Below, one piece after another: positions 27,850-37,338 of a stretch of 64,000 nt of DNA. The stretch's first letter is position 1, and every line of letters begins with the position of its first letter. The translations under genes were made by a program, and so were the position numbers. The stretch lies in NCBI RefSeq assembly GCF_901472535.1, contig NZ_LR590470.1, positions 2,108,001 through 2,172,000 on the forward strand, read 5' to 3'. This stretch comes from Sphingobacterium daejeonense. GTDB taxonomy: Bacteria; Bacteroidota; Bacteroidia; Sphingobacteriales; Sphingobacteriaceae. The notes under the pieces were generated by a model. The model searched no databases, was not told the origin of the DNA, and saw only the letters and a list, made by a program, of their open reading frames with translations.

Positions 27850-29584
27850 ATGAGTGTTTTTGAAATAAAAGAAAACCCTGAAGTTTTTGATGCCATTGTT
27901 GTGGGATCTGGCGCTGGCGGGGGTATGGCAGGTTACATATTGGCTAACGCTGGTCTTAAAGTTTTAATGCTTGAGGCGGGTCCATTTTTTGATCCGGCGA
28001 AGGATGCCATGCAACTACGCTGGCCTTGGGAATCGCCACGAAGAGGAGCCGGGGTAACCCGTCCATTCGGGGATTTTGATGCTGCCTACGGCGGATGGCA
28101 ATTAGATGGAGAGCCATATAGCAAGGTAGATGGAACTGAATTTGAATGGTTCCGTGCTCGGATGCTAGGTGGAAGGACCAATCACTGGGGCCGTATATCC
28201 CTAAGGATGGGACCAGATGATTTTAAGCCAACTGATGGAGTAACCGACGCTTGGCCGATTACTTACGAAGAAGTAAAGCCATTTTACGACCGTGTAGACC
28301 GTATGATCGGTATATATGGTACTGTAGAAGGAATTCACAATGAGCCTGATGGTATCTTTATGAAACCACCAAAGCCTCGTTTGAATGAGCTATATATTAC
28401 CAAAGGAGCAAGGAAAGCTGGTGTTCCTGTAATTCCAGGTCGGGGTGCAGTATTGACAGAATCATCCCCTGAAATCAAAGGAAGAGGAACTTGTTTTTAC
28501 TGTGGTCAATGTGGAAGATCTTGTAAAGTTTACGGTGATTTTTCGTCTTCATCTTGTTTAGTTATGCCAGCTATGAAGACTGGTAATCTGAAAGTTATAG
28601 ACAATGCGATGGTTCGTGAAGTCTTGACCAATGATGAAGGCTTGGCAATCGGAGTTTCTTATGTAAATACGAAAGATTTGCAGGAATACTCAGTGAAAGG
28701 AAAAAAGGTAATCCTTGGTGCAAGTGCTTGTGAAAGTGCGAGATTATTGTTGAACTCAAAATCAAAAGCACATCCAGGAGGTATCGGTAATAGCAGTGGC
28801 TTGGTAGGAAAATATTTACATGATTCTACAGGTGCTAGTTTAGGTGGATTCTTACCGCAATTGTTGGATAGAAAGAGATACAATGAAGATGGGGCAGGAA
28901 GTGTCCATATTTTATTCACCATGGTGGGGAGACCACAGCAAATTAAATTTCCCTAGAGGTTACCATATTGAATATGGTGGTGGTCTTCATATGCCATCCT
29001 ATGGTTTCTTGAATTTTGTTCCGAATGTAAATGGAATGGTACCGGGAAGAAACGGTGAGAAGAAAGAAGCAGGTGGATATGGTGCTGGATTGAAGGATGA
29101 TTATCGCCGTTTTTATGGTGCCAATGTTGGTATGGCGGGACGCGGTACTGCCTTAGCTCGTAAAGAAAATTACTGTGAAATTGATCCAACTCGTGTTGAT
29201 AAATATGGTATTCCAGTTCTTCGATTCAACTATAAATGGGCGGATGAGGAAATTCAACAGGCTAAGCATATGCAGGAGACCTTCCAATCCATCATGCATG
29301 AAATGGGAGCTATCATAACTTCAAAAATTCCGGGTCCAGAAACACTATACGGGTTGGAAGCTCCAGGAAAGATAATACATGAAGGCGGAACCACTCGCAT
29401 GGGCGATGACCCAAAGACCTCTGTATTGAACAAATGGGGGCAAGCGCATGATTGTAAAAATGTGTATGTGGTAGATGCTGGTCCTTTTGTGCAACAAGGA
29501 GATAAGAACCTGACTTGGACTATTTTGGCCTTGTCGATGCGTACTGCTGAATATATTTTAGAACAGAACAAGAAATTAGCATAA
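27850..29584 (+). CDS. GMC family oxidoreductase with extra Cys cluster (frameshifted)
   Basis: FAD-dependent dehydrogenase of the glucose-methanol-choline family, like the large subunit of gluconate or sugar dehydrogenases. The FAD motif VVGSGAGGGMAGY lies at residues 17-29, LMLEAGP follows, and the substrate-side motif RMLGGRTNHWGR is present. A Cys group CFYCGQCGRSC (Cys215, 218, 221, 225) resembles the iron-sulfur-ligating region of some three-subunit dehydrogenases. The frame breaks at 28910-28913 (one extra T); repair gives HIYSPWWGDHSKLNFPRGYH and 577 residues. It is followed 6 bp later by its small partner subunit. Confidence 0.88.
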
Positions 29585-29590
29585 ACAGAT

Positions 29591-30233
29591 ATGAATAGAA
29601 GAGATTCATTAAAAGCTTTAGGGTTAATTGCTGCAGGGTCAGGAGTTTTGGCCTCAGCCTGTAAAGATGAAAAAGGTCAAGCAACCAAGGTTGCGACCGA
29701 AGGTAGTTCAGATATGATGCCTGGTGTTCAGGAATTTGAACACAAAAGAACGGAAGCATTAAAAGCTGAGAAATTTTTCACGGAACATGAAATGGCCACA
29801 ATTACAGTTTTGGCTGATATTATCATTCCCAAAGATGACGTTTCAGGTAGTGCTTCTGAGGCCGGTGTTCCTGCATTTATAGAGTTTTATGTCCAAAGAT
29901 ATTCCGAGCTATCAAACTCCTTTGAGAGGTGGATTGAAATGGCTGGATGTGCAATGCCAGAAAACTTATGGAAATGCCTTCATCAAATGCAAAAAAGATC
30001 AACAGATAGCGATGATTGATGAAATAGCTTACCCTCAAAAAGCAAAGCCAGAAATGGCTTATGGTGTTGCGTTTTTCTCAATGATGCGTGATTTGACATC
30101 AACGGGATTTTTTACCAGTGAGATGGGCGTAAAAGATATTGGTTATAAAGGAAATACTCCTGGGGTATGGAATGGTGTGCCAGCTGATGTATTGGCAGCA
30201 CATGGATTTGACCCGAATAAGTTTTTCGGATAA
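29591..30233 (+). CDS. Gluconate 2-dehydrogenase subunit 3 family protein (frameshifted)
   Basis: Small partner of the GMC dehydrogenase encoded just before it. The N-terminus MNRRDSLKALGLIAAGSGVLASAC has the twin-arginine look (RRDSLK) and a Cys where a lipoprotein would be cleaved, so the complex is probably exported folded by Tat. Removing one T in 29885-29888 joins AFIEF to MSKDIPSYQTPLRGGLKW, giving 213 residues with the family motifs QTPLRGGLKWLDVQC and MIDEIAYP. No cytochrome c subunit is next to it, so the electron acceptor is open. A bidirectional terminator follows. Confidence 0.85.
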
Positions 30234-30261
30234 CAACGAAACTAAATTGTCAAATAAAAAA

Positions 30262-30289
30262 GGAGCTATTTCAATATAGCTCCTTTTTT
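30262..30289. terminator. Bidirectional terminator between the dehydrogenase and Nudix genes
   Basis: GGAGCTAT (30262-30269) pairs with ATAGCTCC (30276-30283); A-run before, T-run after, between two convergent genes. Confidence 0.88.
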
Positions 30290-30291
30290 AT

Positions 30292-30879
30292 TTAATTTTT
30301 TATCGTTGCAACGATTTCCGAAATTAGTGGATAGGTATTTTCTTTTACTTTTTTTAGTTCTGAAGCTTTTAACCATTCTGCCTGATCAATATCTTCTTCT
30401 AATTGCGGAGTTAGTTTTGGAATTTTATTGACACCCATTTGATACCATTTTGTTTGTTTGAGGACAAATCTGTTTCTCATGTAATAGGTATGATAAGTTG
30501 TCGCTATTTTTTTTCCTAGGTAATCTATCTCTATTCCACATTCTTCTTCCACTTCTCTCACTGCAGCATCTTTCATTTTTTCGCCTTCTTCGACTTTTCC
30601 TTTAGGGAGGTCCCACTTTCCTAACCGATGAATAAACAGGTATTCACCATTGCCATTTGTTACTAATCCACCTGCTGCTTTTATAATCTTTGTTGTTGAT
30701 AATATTTTTTTGAAAACTTTTCTGATATTGGGATGTATGTATAGGTACACGGTTTTATCAGTTGTATGTGCGGAATCGTTAAAAAGTTTTTCCAAATCAA
30801 TGTCTTGTAAACCAATTGTTTGAGCTTTTTCTTTAATATGAGGGGTGTAATCTGCCAAAATTAACAGAGATTGGTTCAT
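30292..30879 (-). CDS. Nudix hydrolase
   Basis: A Nudix pyrophosphohydrolase with the box GKVEEGEKMKDAAVREVEEE followed by CGI, matching G-x5-E-x7-REUxEExGU. Family members clean up or regulate nucleoside diphosphate derivatives; the substrate is unknown. The N-terminal ~60 residues (LLILADYTPHIKEKA, DKTVYLYIHPN) form a second small domain seen in Bacteroidota homologues. An in-frame ATG at 30903 would overlap the start codon of divergent pyrE, so MNQSLLIL at 30879 (195 residues) is preferred; either is possible. Confidence 0.85.
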   Translation of the reverse strand: MNQSLLILADYTPHIKEKAQTIGLQDIDLEKLFNDSAHTTDKTVYLYIHPNIRKVFKKILSTTKIIKAAGGLVTNGNGEYLFIHRLGKWDLPKGKVEEGEKMKDAAVREVEEECGIEIDYLGKKIATTYHTYYMRNRFVLKQTKWYQMGVNKIPKLTPQLEEDIDQAEWLKASELKKVKENTYPLISEIVATIKN

Positions 30880-30889
30880 ATAAATTTTA

Positions 30890-30897
30890 TAAATTTG
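30890..30897 (+). promoter_or_regulatory. -7 promoter box TAAATTTG before pyrE
   Basis: Perfect TAnnTTTG 4 nt before the pyrE ATG, between the two divergent genes. Confidence 0.5.
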
Positions 30898-30901
30898 TGC
30901 C

Positions 30902-31552
30902 ATGAATTATTTAAATGAGGTTGAACAAAAAGTTGCTGAATCCTTATTGCAAATTAAAGCAATAAAATTACAACCTAAAAACCCTTTTACATGGGCGTCG
31001 GGATGGAAGTCACCAATTTATTGTGATAATAGGGTTGCATTGTCGCATCCGTCCATCCGTACTTACATTCGTCAGAAGCTATCTCAGTTGATTCAAGAGG
31101 AGTTTGGTTCGGTTGATATGATTTCCGGAGTTGCAACTGCAGGTATACCTCAAGGTGTTCTGGTTGCTCAAGATTTAGGTCTTCCGTTTTCATATGTTCG
31201 CAGCAGTGCAAAAGACCACGGTCGGCCAAAAACCTTATTGAAGGCGAAGTAAATAGTGGACAACGCGTCGTTGTAATCGAAGATCTAGTTTCTACAGGTA
31301 AAAGCAGTTTGCAAGCTGTTAAAGCCTTACGTGACGCCGGATGCAATGTGGTAGGTTTAGTTTCTATCTTTACTTATGGATTGGAAATTGCTCGCAAAAA
31401 CTTCGAAGAAGCAAAATGTACATTCCATAGTCTGTGTAATTACGATGCTTTAATTCATGTTGCTGCCTCCTAATAGTTATATCTTGGAATCAGATATCGA
31501 ATTGTTGGAGAAGTGGAAAATTGATCCCGAAAATTGGAACCCAGAATCTTAA
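30902..31552 (+). CDS. pyrE: Orotate phosphoribosyltransferase (two frameshifts)
   Basis: Pyrimidine synthesis enzyme making OMP from orotate and PRPP. Read in one frame it stops at 31252. Adding one A in 31228-31232 gives GRPKNLIEGEVNSGQRVVVI then EDLVSTGKSSLQAV, the PRPP loop. Removing one C at 31469-31470 replaces an early stop and gives NSYILESDIELLEKWK to the TAA at 31550-31552. The repaired protein has 216 residues, the family length, with FTWASGWKSPIYCDNR near the start. It is an essential enzyme for uracil prototrophy, which argues that the breaks are consensus errors. The SRPBCC gene starts 3 bp later. Confidence 0.92.
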
Positions 31553-31555
31553 ACT

Positions 31556-31956
31556 ATGACTGTAATTCAAAAATACTGTTGAAATTAATAAACCCGTATC
31601 AGAGGTTTATAATTTCTTGTCTGATATGAACAACCATGAACAGCTGATGCCTGACAATATTGTTAATTGGACATCGACTGCTGATGAAACTAGATTTACC
31701 ATTAAAAACATGGCTAAATTATCTTTGCGTATCAGTGAAAGATTAGAAAATAAAGAATTGGTAAGCATACCTATTGAAGAAGCACCTTTTCCATTAACAT
31801 TGAGATGGCAAATTGGAACCTACTTCTGAAAATAGTACGAATGCAACTTTCATAATCGAAGCAGGTTTGAATATGATGATGAAGATGATGGCTTCAGGTC
31901 CATTACAAAAATTGGTGGATTATCAAGTGAATAGACTTAAAGAGGTTCTTGGTTAA
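31556..31956 (+). CDS. SRPBCC family protein (two frameshifts)
   Basis: A small START/Bet v1-like protein that can hold hydrophobic ligands; function unknown. Removing one A in 31569-31573 gives MTVIQNTVEINKPVSEVYNF, with the usual VYNFLSDMNNHEQLMP start of the fold. Removing one G at 31815-31816 continues PLTLRWQIEPTSENSTNATF to GPLQKLVDYQVNRLKEVLG, for 132 residues. It follows pyrE by 3 bp, an arrangement common in Sphingobacteriaceae-type genomes, and is followed by a terminator. Confidence 0.8.
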
Positions 31957-31979
31957 TCAAGGACAATCGAAATAATTAG

Positions 31980-32006
31980 GCTCCAGATATTTCTGGAGCT
32001 TTTTTT
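31980..32006 (+). terminator. Terminator of the pyrE operon
   Basis: GCTCCAGA (31980-31987), TATT loop, TCTGGAGC (31992-31999), seven T. Confidence 0.9.
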
Positions 32007-32124
32007 ATATAAACCTATATAAAAATTTACATCCAAGAGATTTAATGTTCAAGAATAGAGGTTATTCTCAAGGATAGTTTTCGTAAATTTGTACAATTTG
32101 CAATTTGCTAGTAATTATTAGATA

Positions 32125-33070
32125 ATGGAGTTAAAGTTAAAGCGCCCCTTGGCATTTTTTGATTTGGAAACTACGGGAGTTATGGTTTCAAATGACAGAA
32201 TAGTAGAAGTTTCCAATCTTAAAGGTTAGCCAGGGAGGTAAGGAAGAGACCCTGACGTTAAAAGTAAATCCTGAAATGCCTATTCCTGCAGAATCATCGA
32301 TGTTCCATGGGATTTATGACGAGGATGTTAAAGATCTTCCGACTTTTCGTGAACGTGCTCAGGAGATTGCAGACTTCATTGCCGATGCTGATTTGGCAGG
32401 ATATAATTCCAATAAATTTGATGTACCCATGTTGATGGAAGAATTCCTGAGAGCTGGTGTAGACTTCAGCCTTGATGGCCGTTCTTTTGTTGATGTGCAG
32501 AATATATTCCATCAAATGGAACAAAGGACTCTTAAAGCTGCATATAAGTTTTATTGCAATGAAAGCTTGGATAACGCCCATACAGCTGAAGCCGATGTAA
32601 AAGCTACTTATGAAGTTCTTAAAGCCCAGTTAGCAAAGTACGAAAATGTAGAATATGAGGATAAGCATGGTGTGGTATCAAAACCAGTAGTAAACGATGT
32701 CGAAGCATTACATGCTTTCACTAACCTTAGTAAACCAGTGGATTTTGCTGGTCGTTTGGTTTTCGATGCTGATGGCGATCCATCAATAAACTTTGGAAAA
32801 CATAAAGGCAAGAAAGTTGTAGATGTATTTGAAGTTGAACCTAGTTACTATTCATGGATGCAGAATGGCGATTTTCCATTGTATACCAAGAAAGTATTAG
32901 AGGGAATTTGGAACGACCATAAAAATAAAAAGAAAGAAGCAAGGACAAACAACCCGGTACAATCGTCTAATCCTGTAAAGGAGGTCAATAGACCGGTTAA
33001 GAAATCTGAGCCAAGTAAACCCATAACAGATGATATGTTGAAGGGATTACAGGATAAATTTAAAAAATAA
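32125..33070 (+). CDS. 3'-5' exonuclease, DnaQ/DEDDh fold (frameshifted)
   Basis: Nuclease of the DnaQ-like family. ATG 32125 opens MELKLKRPLAFFDLETTG (ExoI motif with the catalytic Asp and Glu). The frame stops at about 32229; removing one G at 32224-32225 gives SNLKVSQGGKEETLTLKVNP and then the rest. ExoII is GYNSNKFDVPML, ExoIII HTAEADVKATYEVL. Repaired length is 314 residues. After the nuclease part a separate segment (residues ~205-255, SINFGKHKGKKVVDVFEVEP with YYSWMQNGDFP) looks like the small C-terminal domain seen in related proteins, then a Lys/Pro-rich tail. DNA repair or replication proofreading is likely. Confidence 0.88.
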
Positions 33071-33087
33071 AGAACCATTTTAATATT

Positions 33088-34066
33088 ATGATTACTAAAG
33101 AACAAGAAATTGAACGCGTATCCTGTTTGATTATAGGATCAGGTCCCGCAGGATATACTGCAGCAATTTATGCAGCGAGAGCTGATTTAAAACCTGTTGT
33201 TTATACTGGTATGGTCCCTGGTGGTCAATTGACACAAACTACTGAAGTTGACAACTTCCCGGGTTATCCTCAAGGAATTACAGGTCCTGTAATGATGGAA
33301 GATCTGCGTGCGCAAGCTGAGAGATTCGGGACAGATGTTCGTTTTGGTTATGCTACAAAAGTTGATTTTTCAACCGATGGTGGTATTCATAAAGTAGAGA
33401 TCGACAATGTGAAAACTATTGAAGCGGAAACCGTAATCATCGCTACAGGTGCTACAGCTAAATGGTTAGGACTTGATTCAGAAGAAAAATATAATGGTTT
33501 TGGTGTTTCTGCATGTGCAGTATGTGACGGTTTTTTCTTTAAAGGTCAAGATGTTGCCATCGTAGGTGCAGGTGATACTGCAGCTGAAGAGGCTACTTAC
33601 TTAGCTAAACTTTGTAGAAAAGTATATATGCTTGTGCGTAGAGATGAATTCAGAGCTTCGAAAGCAATGGTTCACCGTGTAAACAATACAGCAAATATTG
33701 AAGTGCTTTACAATACAGGAGGCAATTGAAATCTTAGGTGATGGACAAGTTGTCAATGGCGTTAAAGTTATCAATAACCAAACTAAGCACATTCAGGATA
33801 TTGATGTAACTGGATTTTTCGTGGCAATTGGCCATAAGCCAAATACTGAACTTTTCCAAGGAATACTTGATATGGACGAAACTGGTTATTTAATCACTAA
33901 GCCAGATAGCACAGCAACTAATATCCCCGGAGTTTTTGCATGTGGAGATGTTCAAGATCACGTCTTTCGCCAAGCAATCACTGCTGCTGGAACTGGATGT
34001 ATGTCAGCCCTAGAAGCAGAACGCTACTTGATGGCAAAAGAAGATGTTGTCGAAGTGGAAGGATAA
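33088..34066 (+). CDS. trxB: Thioredoxin-disulfide reductase (frameshifted)
   Basis: Flavoprotein that reduces thioredoxin with NADPH in the cytoplasm. FAD motif IIGSGPAGYTAAIYAARADL at the N-terminus, redox pair CAVC (Cys143 and Cys146) in SACAVCDGFF, NADPH motif VGAGDTAAEEATYLA, and the C-terminal FACGDVQDHVFRQAITAAGT. Removing one G at 33718-33719 joins LYNT to EAIEILGDGQVVNGVKVI and gives 325 residues. It is normally essential or nearly so, so the break is most likely a consensus error. A heptamer tract and terminator follow. Confidence 0.95.
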
Positions 34067-34068
34067 AA

Positions 34069-34101
34069 TAGACAGTAGACAATAGACATAAGACATAAGA
34101 G
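34069..34101 (+). repeat. 33-bp heptamer tract, copy behind trxB
   Basis: TAGACAG, TAGACAA, TAGACAT, AAGACAT, AAGAG. It ends where the trxB terminator stem begins. Confidence 0.85.
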
Positions 34102-34135
34102 CCTGTATAGTTCAATTATACAGGCTCTTTTTTTT
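34100..34135 (+). terminator. Terminator of trxB
   Basis: AGCCTGTATA (34100-34109) pairs with TATACAGGCT (34117-34126), followed by C and eight T. Confidence 0.92.
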
Positions 34136-34199
34136 GACTTAATTTTAATTTGAGATACTTTTTAAACAACTGGAATGAAAACAGAGATGATAATAAAAT

Positions 34200-34235
34200 A
34201 GAAGATAAAAAAGAAGATAAAAAAGAAGATAAATT
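34200..34235 (+). repeat. 12-bp A-rich tandem repeat
   Basis: GAAGATAAAAAA in about three units. Low complexity; lies between the trxB terminator and the inverted heptamer tract. Confidence 0.7.
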
Positions 34236-34245
34236 ATAACACATT

Positions 34246-34282
34246 CTATCTCACATCTCAAATCTCACATCTCACATCTCTC
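34246..34282 (-). repeat. Heptamer tract, CACATCT family
   Basis: CTATCTC, ACATCTC, AAATCTC, ACATCTC, ACATCTC in tandem, period 7, ending at the stop of the convergent outer-membrane gene. Same family as 9196-9231. Confidence 0.8.
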
Positions 34283-35028
34283 TAAAACCTATACCCAATT
34301 GAAAGTCCAACTCGGATACCAGCCCAAGGGCCTTTAGCTTTAGCCGATGCTCCTTCGCCGTTCACCTCCGTTTCAACGTCGATTACATCCCCACCTATAC
34401 CGTCCAATTCCTCTCTTAATGTTTCTTGTTCCTCAGGAGTCAATGTTTTCTTTCCTACTAAATTTAGGTTCGATCGACCATAGTGCGGACCCAAAATACG
34501 TAAGTCCATAAACACAGATTTGGCAAGCTTAAATTGACTTCCGATAACAAAACCGGCACTCCAAGTTTTGATGTCCAAATCTAGCGGGATATTTTCTGGT
34601 GCTTCTCCTTCAACCTCAAACTCATAATTAGACTGAATGTTATATTTACCATATTTGATAAATGGACCGATATAAAATCCTCTGGCACCTTCACTGCCTC
34701 TGCTTGTATAAAAACGAAACTCTGGAGTAAAAGTGAAATGACTCAGAGTAGCATCCTGAAGGATTTTATCATCATCAATTAAATTTTCCAGTCTGTCCTT
34801 AAATGGAACCGAAGACTTACCTCTGAAAGCAATACTTGCATTGACAGTCATCTTAGGTTTGATCTCTCTCTCATATTCAAATGCAAATGTCTTAGAGACT
34901 AAAGGGAGCAGGTTAAATTTAACCGTGTTTTGTTGGGCCGATAAAAGGTTTGGAAATATTCCCAACATAATCAGAATGAGCCAATTAGTAATTGGCGATT
35001 TAGAGTTATTATTCATTTTAGTTAACAT
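34282..35028 (-). CDS. Outer-membrane beta-barrel protein, DUF3575-like
   Basis: A 248-residue protein with a signal peptide ending at LLSAQQN and a pattern of alternating hydrophobic strands (KFNLLPLVSKTFAFEYEREI, FYIGPFIKYGKYNI, WAGIRVGLSIGYRF) ending in Phe, as in small outer-membrane barrels. It fits the DUF3575 group of Bacteroidota surface proteins of unknown function. The acidic loop GEAPENIPLDLDI and the stretch EEQETLREELDGIGGD would be extracellular. MNNNSK at 35016 is an alternative start. The upstream region 35041-35110 has inverted AT-rich words (TATACCTATATAGAGGTATA) that may be an operator. Confidence 0.75.
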   Translation of the reverse strand: MLTKMNNNSKSPITNWLILIMLGIFPNLLSAQQNTVKFNLLPLVSKTFAFEYEREIKPKMTVNASIAFRGKSSVPFKDRLENLIDDDKILQDATLSHFTFTPEFRFYTSRGSEGARGFYIGPFIKYGKYNIQSNYEFEVEGEAPENIPLDLDIKTWSAGFVIGSQFKLAKSVFMDLRILGPHYGRSNLNLVGKKTLTPEEQETLREELDGIGGDVIDVETEVNGEGASAKAKGPWAGIRVGLSIGYRF

Positions 35029-35140
35029 TTTGGTTTGTTAAACCAAATGTATACATCTTAATTATAAAATTATATACCTATATAGAGGTATATTTAAATT
35101 ATTTTAGAGTTAATTTTAAATTAAGAGAGGTTAATTTTTT

Positions 35141-35929
35141 CTAAATCACTCCGTAATGTTTTAAGGCATTCCAAATTCCATTATTATCTACATCGTCCGT
35201 TGTATAATCTGCGATTTCTTTAACCTCAGGGTTTGCATTTCCCATAGCAACACCAATATGTACATGTTTGAGCATGCTGATATCATTCCCTCCATCACCA
35301 AATGCCATGGTGTTTTCAAGTTCAATTCCAAAATGTTTGCAGAAAATATCAATCCCTACCTTTTTACTCAAACCTTTAGGGTTTACATCTGCAAAAAGAG
35401 GTGTCCATCTAGAGCTAATGAATTAGGCATAACAGTGTCCATAAATTGCTGTTCGTCATCTGGTCCTAAAAATATATTGGTTTGTAAAATACTTGAGGTG
35501 TCCACAGTATCCATGTTCACTAATTTTGGAACGGGTAAATTTAGATGAGCATACATTCCTGCGATCTCTGGTGTAACATCATGAATGGTAATTTCTTTTT
35601 CAGACATAAACGAGAAGCTTAATGGCTGTTCTTTAGCATATTTCAATACCGACTCAATATCCTGTTTGTCGATTGCCTGTTTGAACAAAATCTCAAATGT
35701 ATTGGTCACACCAGTAACCACCATTAAAAGTAATATACCCATCAAAATCCAAGAATTTCACATGGTCAATACTATTAATGGACCTTCCAGTAGATAGAAT
35801 GGTTTTTATACCATGTGTCTGTAATATTTTGATAGCTTCAACTGTGGATTTTGGAACTTCGTGTGTTTTAAAGCTTAATAATGTTCCATCTATGTCGAAA
35901 AATACTGCTTTGATCTTAGGTTTTAGCAT
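35141..35929 (-). CDS. HAD family phosphatase, Cof/IIB type (two frameshifts)
   Basis: HAD-superfamily hydrolase: motif I FFDIDGTLL (nucleophile Asp), motif II STGR, the cap domain, motif III Lys in the NPKGLSKKVG segment, and motif IV FGDGGNDISML. The frame breaks twice. Removing one base at 35711-35712 joins FNGGYC to VTNTFEILFK. Adding one base near 35410-35415 joins SLAL to RWTPLFADVNPKGLSKK. The repaired protein has 262 residues from ATG 35929. It probably acts on a sugar phosphate or a flavin phosphate; the substrate is unknown. Divergent from the methyltransferase gene. Confidence 0.88.
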
Positions 35930-35948
35930 ATACAAATGTACATTTCTG

Positions 35949-35956
35949 TATCTTTG
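35949..35956 (+). promoter_or_regulatory. -7 promoter box TATCTTTG before the methyltransferase gene
   Basis: Perfect TAnnTTTG 18 nt upstream of the ATG at 35975. Confidence 0.6.
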
Positions 35957-35974
35957 TAGACAAATCAAAATAAA

Positions 35975-37160
35975 ATGGTATTTGAAGATTTAATAAAGAA
36001 TTTGAAGGCACTCATTCAAGAGCAAAAATTGGTAAAAGTGTCTTTGGGTAATTATAAGGGAACTGAAGCAAACTTGAAAAACATTTACATTAAACCTGTA
36101 CTGATAAAACAAGAATTGCTCCTTTCTTTTGTTTTCAGATATCAAACGAAAGATATAACCAAAAACTTTAGCATTGAACAAGCAATCGATGAAATCAGCA
36201 GCTATGTTGGTTTCAAAGGGTTTAGATTGGTAAATCTTCAAACGACCTCAGAAAACCTGATTTATCAGATGAATAAAAAAGCTGAATGGAGAGTGCAAAA
36301 AGAAAAAGTTGTTGGTAGGGAACCACAATCTTATACTCATGATAAACAAAAGGATAGAAAACTGAGTGATTCGACTAAATCCTATTTACATGAATTGAAT
36401 CTTACAGGTCAGGAAGGAAAGGTTTATAAAAATGCTCAAGACAAATGGAAACAAATAAACCATTACATTGAGTTGCTGAGTTCTTCACTTTCTCATCTGC
36501 CTGAAAATAAAAATCTTAAGGTTGTTGATATGGGAGCTGGTAAAGGTTATTTGACTTTTGCCCTGTATGATTATTTAAAGAATAATTTGAACCGAAATGT
36601 CGAAGTAGTGGGAGTGGAGTTTAGGAAAGATCTAGTTGACTTTTGTAATGAAGTAGCATTGAAATCCGATTTTAATCAACTTGGATTTGTGGAAGGAACC
36701 ATCGAAGACTATCAATCAAACGAACCTATTGATGTTTTAATTGCTCTTCATGCTTGTGATACTGCTACCGATGATGCCATTTTTAAAGGGATAAAAGATG
36801 AGTCTTCGCTCATTGTCGTTGCTCCTTGTTGCCATAAACAAGTCCGTAGACAGCTGGAAGAAGTGAAAGCAAAGAATGACCTGGAATTTATGACCAAATA
36901 TGGAATCTTTATGGAGCGTCATGCAGAAATGTTGACGGATAGCATCAGAGCCCTCATCTTAGAATACTACGGTTATGAGACAAAAGTAATGCAGTTTATT
37001 TCTGATCAACATACTCCAAAAAAATGTGATGATCGTAGGTCTTAAAAAATCAATAGATCCAAAAAAACAATCATTAATCTTAGAAAAAATCAAAAGCTTG
37101 AAATCTTATTTTGGTATTAATTATCAGTACCTTGAAAGATTATGTAGCCTTGATAGTTAG
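35975..37160 (+). CDS. SAM-dependent methyltransferase, Methyltransf_32 type (frameshifted at its end)
   Basis: Class I methyltransferase with the AdoMet motif VVDMGAGKGYLTFALY and the pair HACDTATDDAIF and VVAPCCHKQVR, which mark the Methyltransf_32/METTL25-like family. The first ~130 residues form a separate N-terminal domain. As read it stops at 37045. Removing one A in the run 37018-37024 gives HTPKNVMIVGLKKSIDPKK and then a further ~35 residues to a TAG at 37158-37160, for 394 residues in all. The substrate is unknown; an RNA or small molecule is possible. Confidence 0.85.
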
Positions 37161-37310
37161 TTATTTATCTCCAATTAGTTAAAGTCAAATTAAAATAACT
37201 TGGATTTACAATTCTTGATTTTATTTACATTCTTTTTAGAAGCTTATTTATAAAATCGGTCAAATCCTGATAATAGTCCAAAAAACCTGTGCAAATAGGT
37301 CACAAAGTTC

Positions 37311-37318
37311 TATCTTTG
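37311..37318 (+). promoter_or_regulatory. -7 promoter box TATCTTTG before pheT
   Basis: TAnnTTTG box 20 nt before the pheT ATG; a weak TGTG stands 19 nt upstream at the -33 position. Confidence 0.6.
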
Positions 37319-37338
37319 TGTCTTGAAAAATTGTAGCG

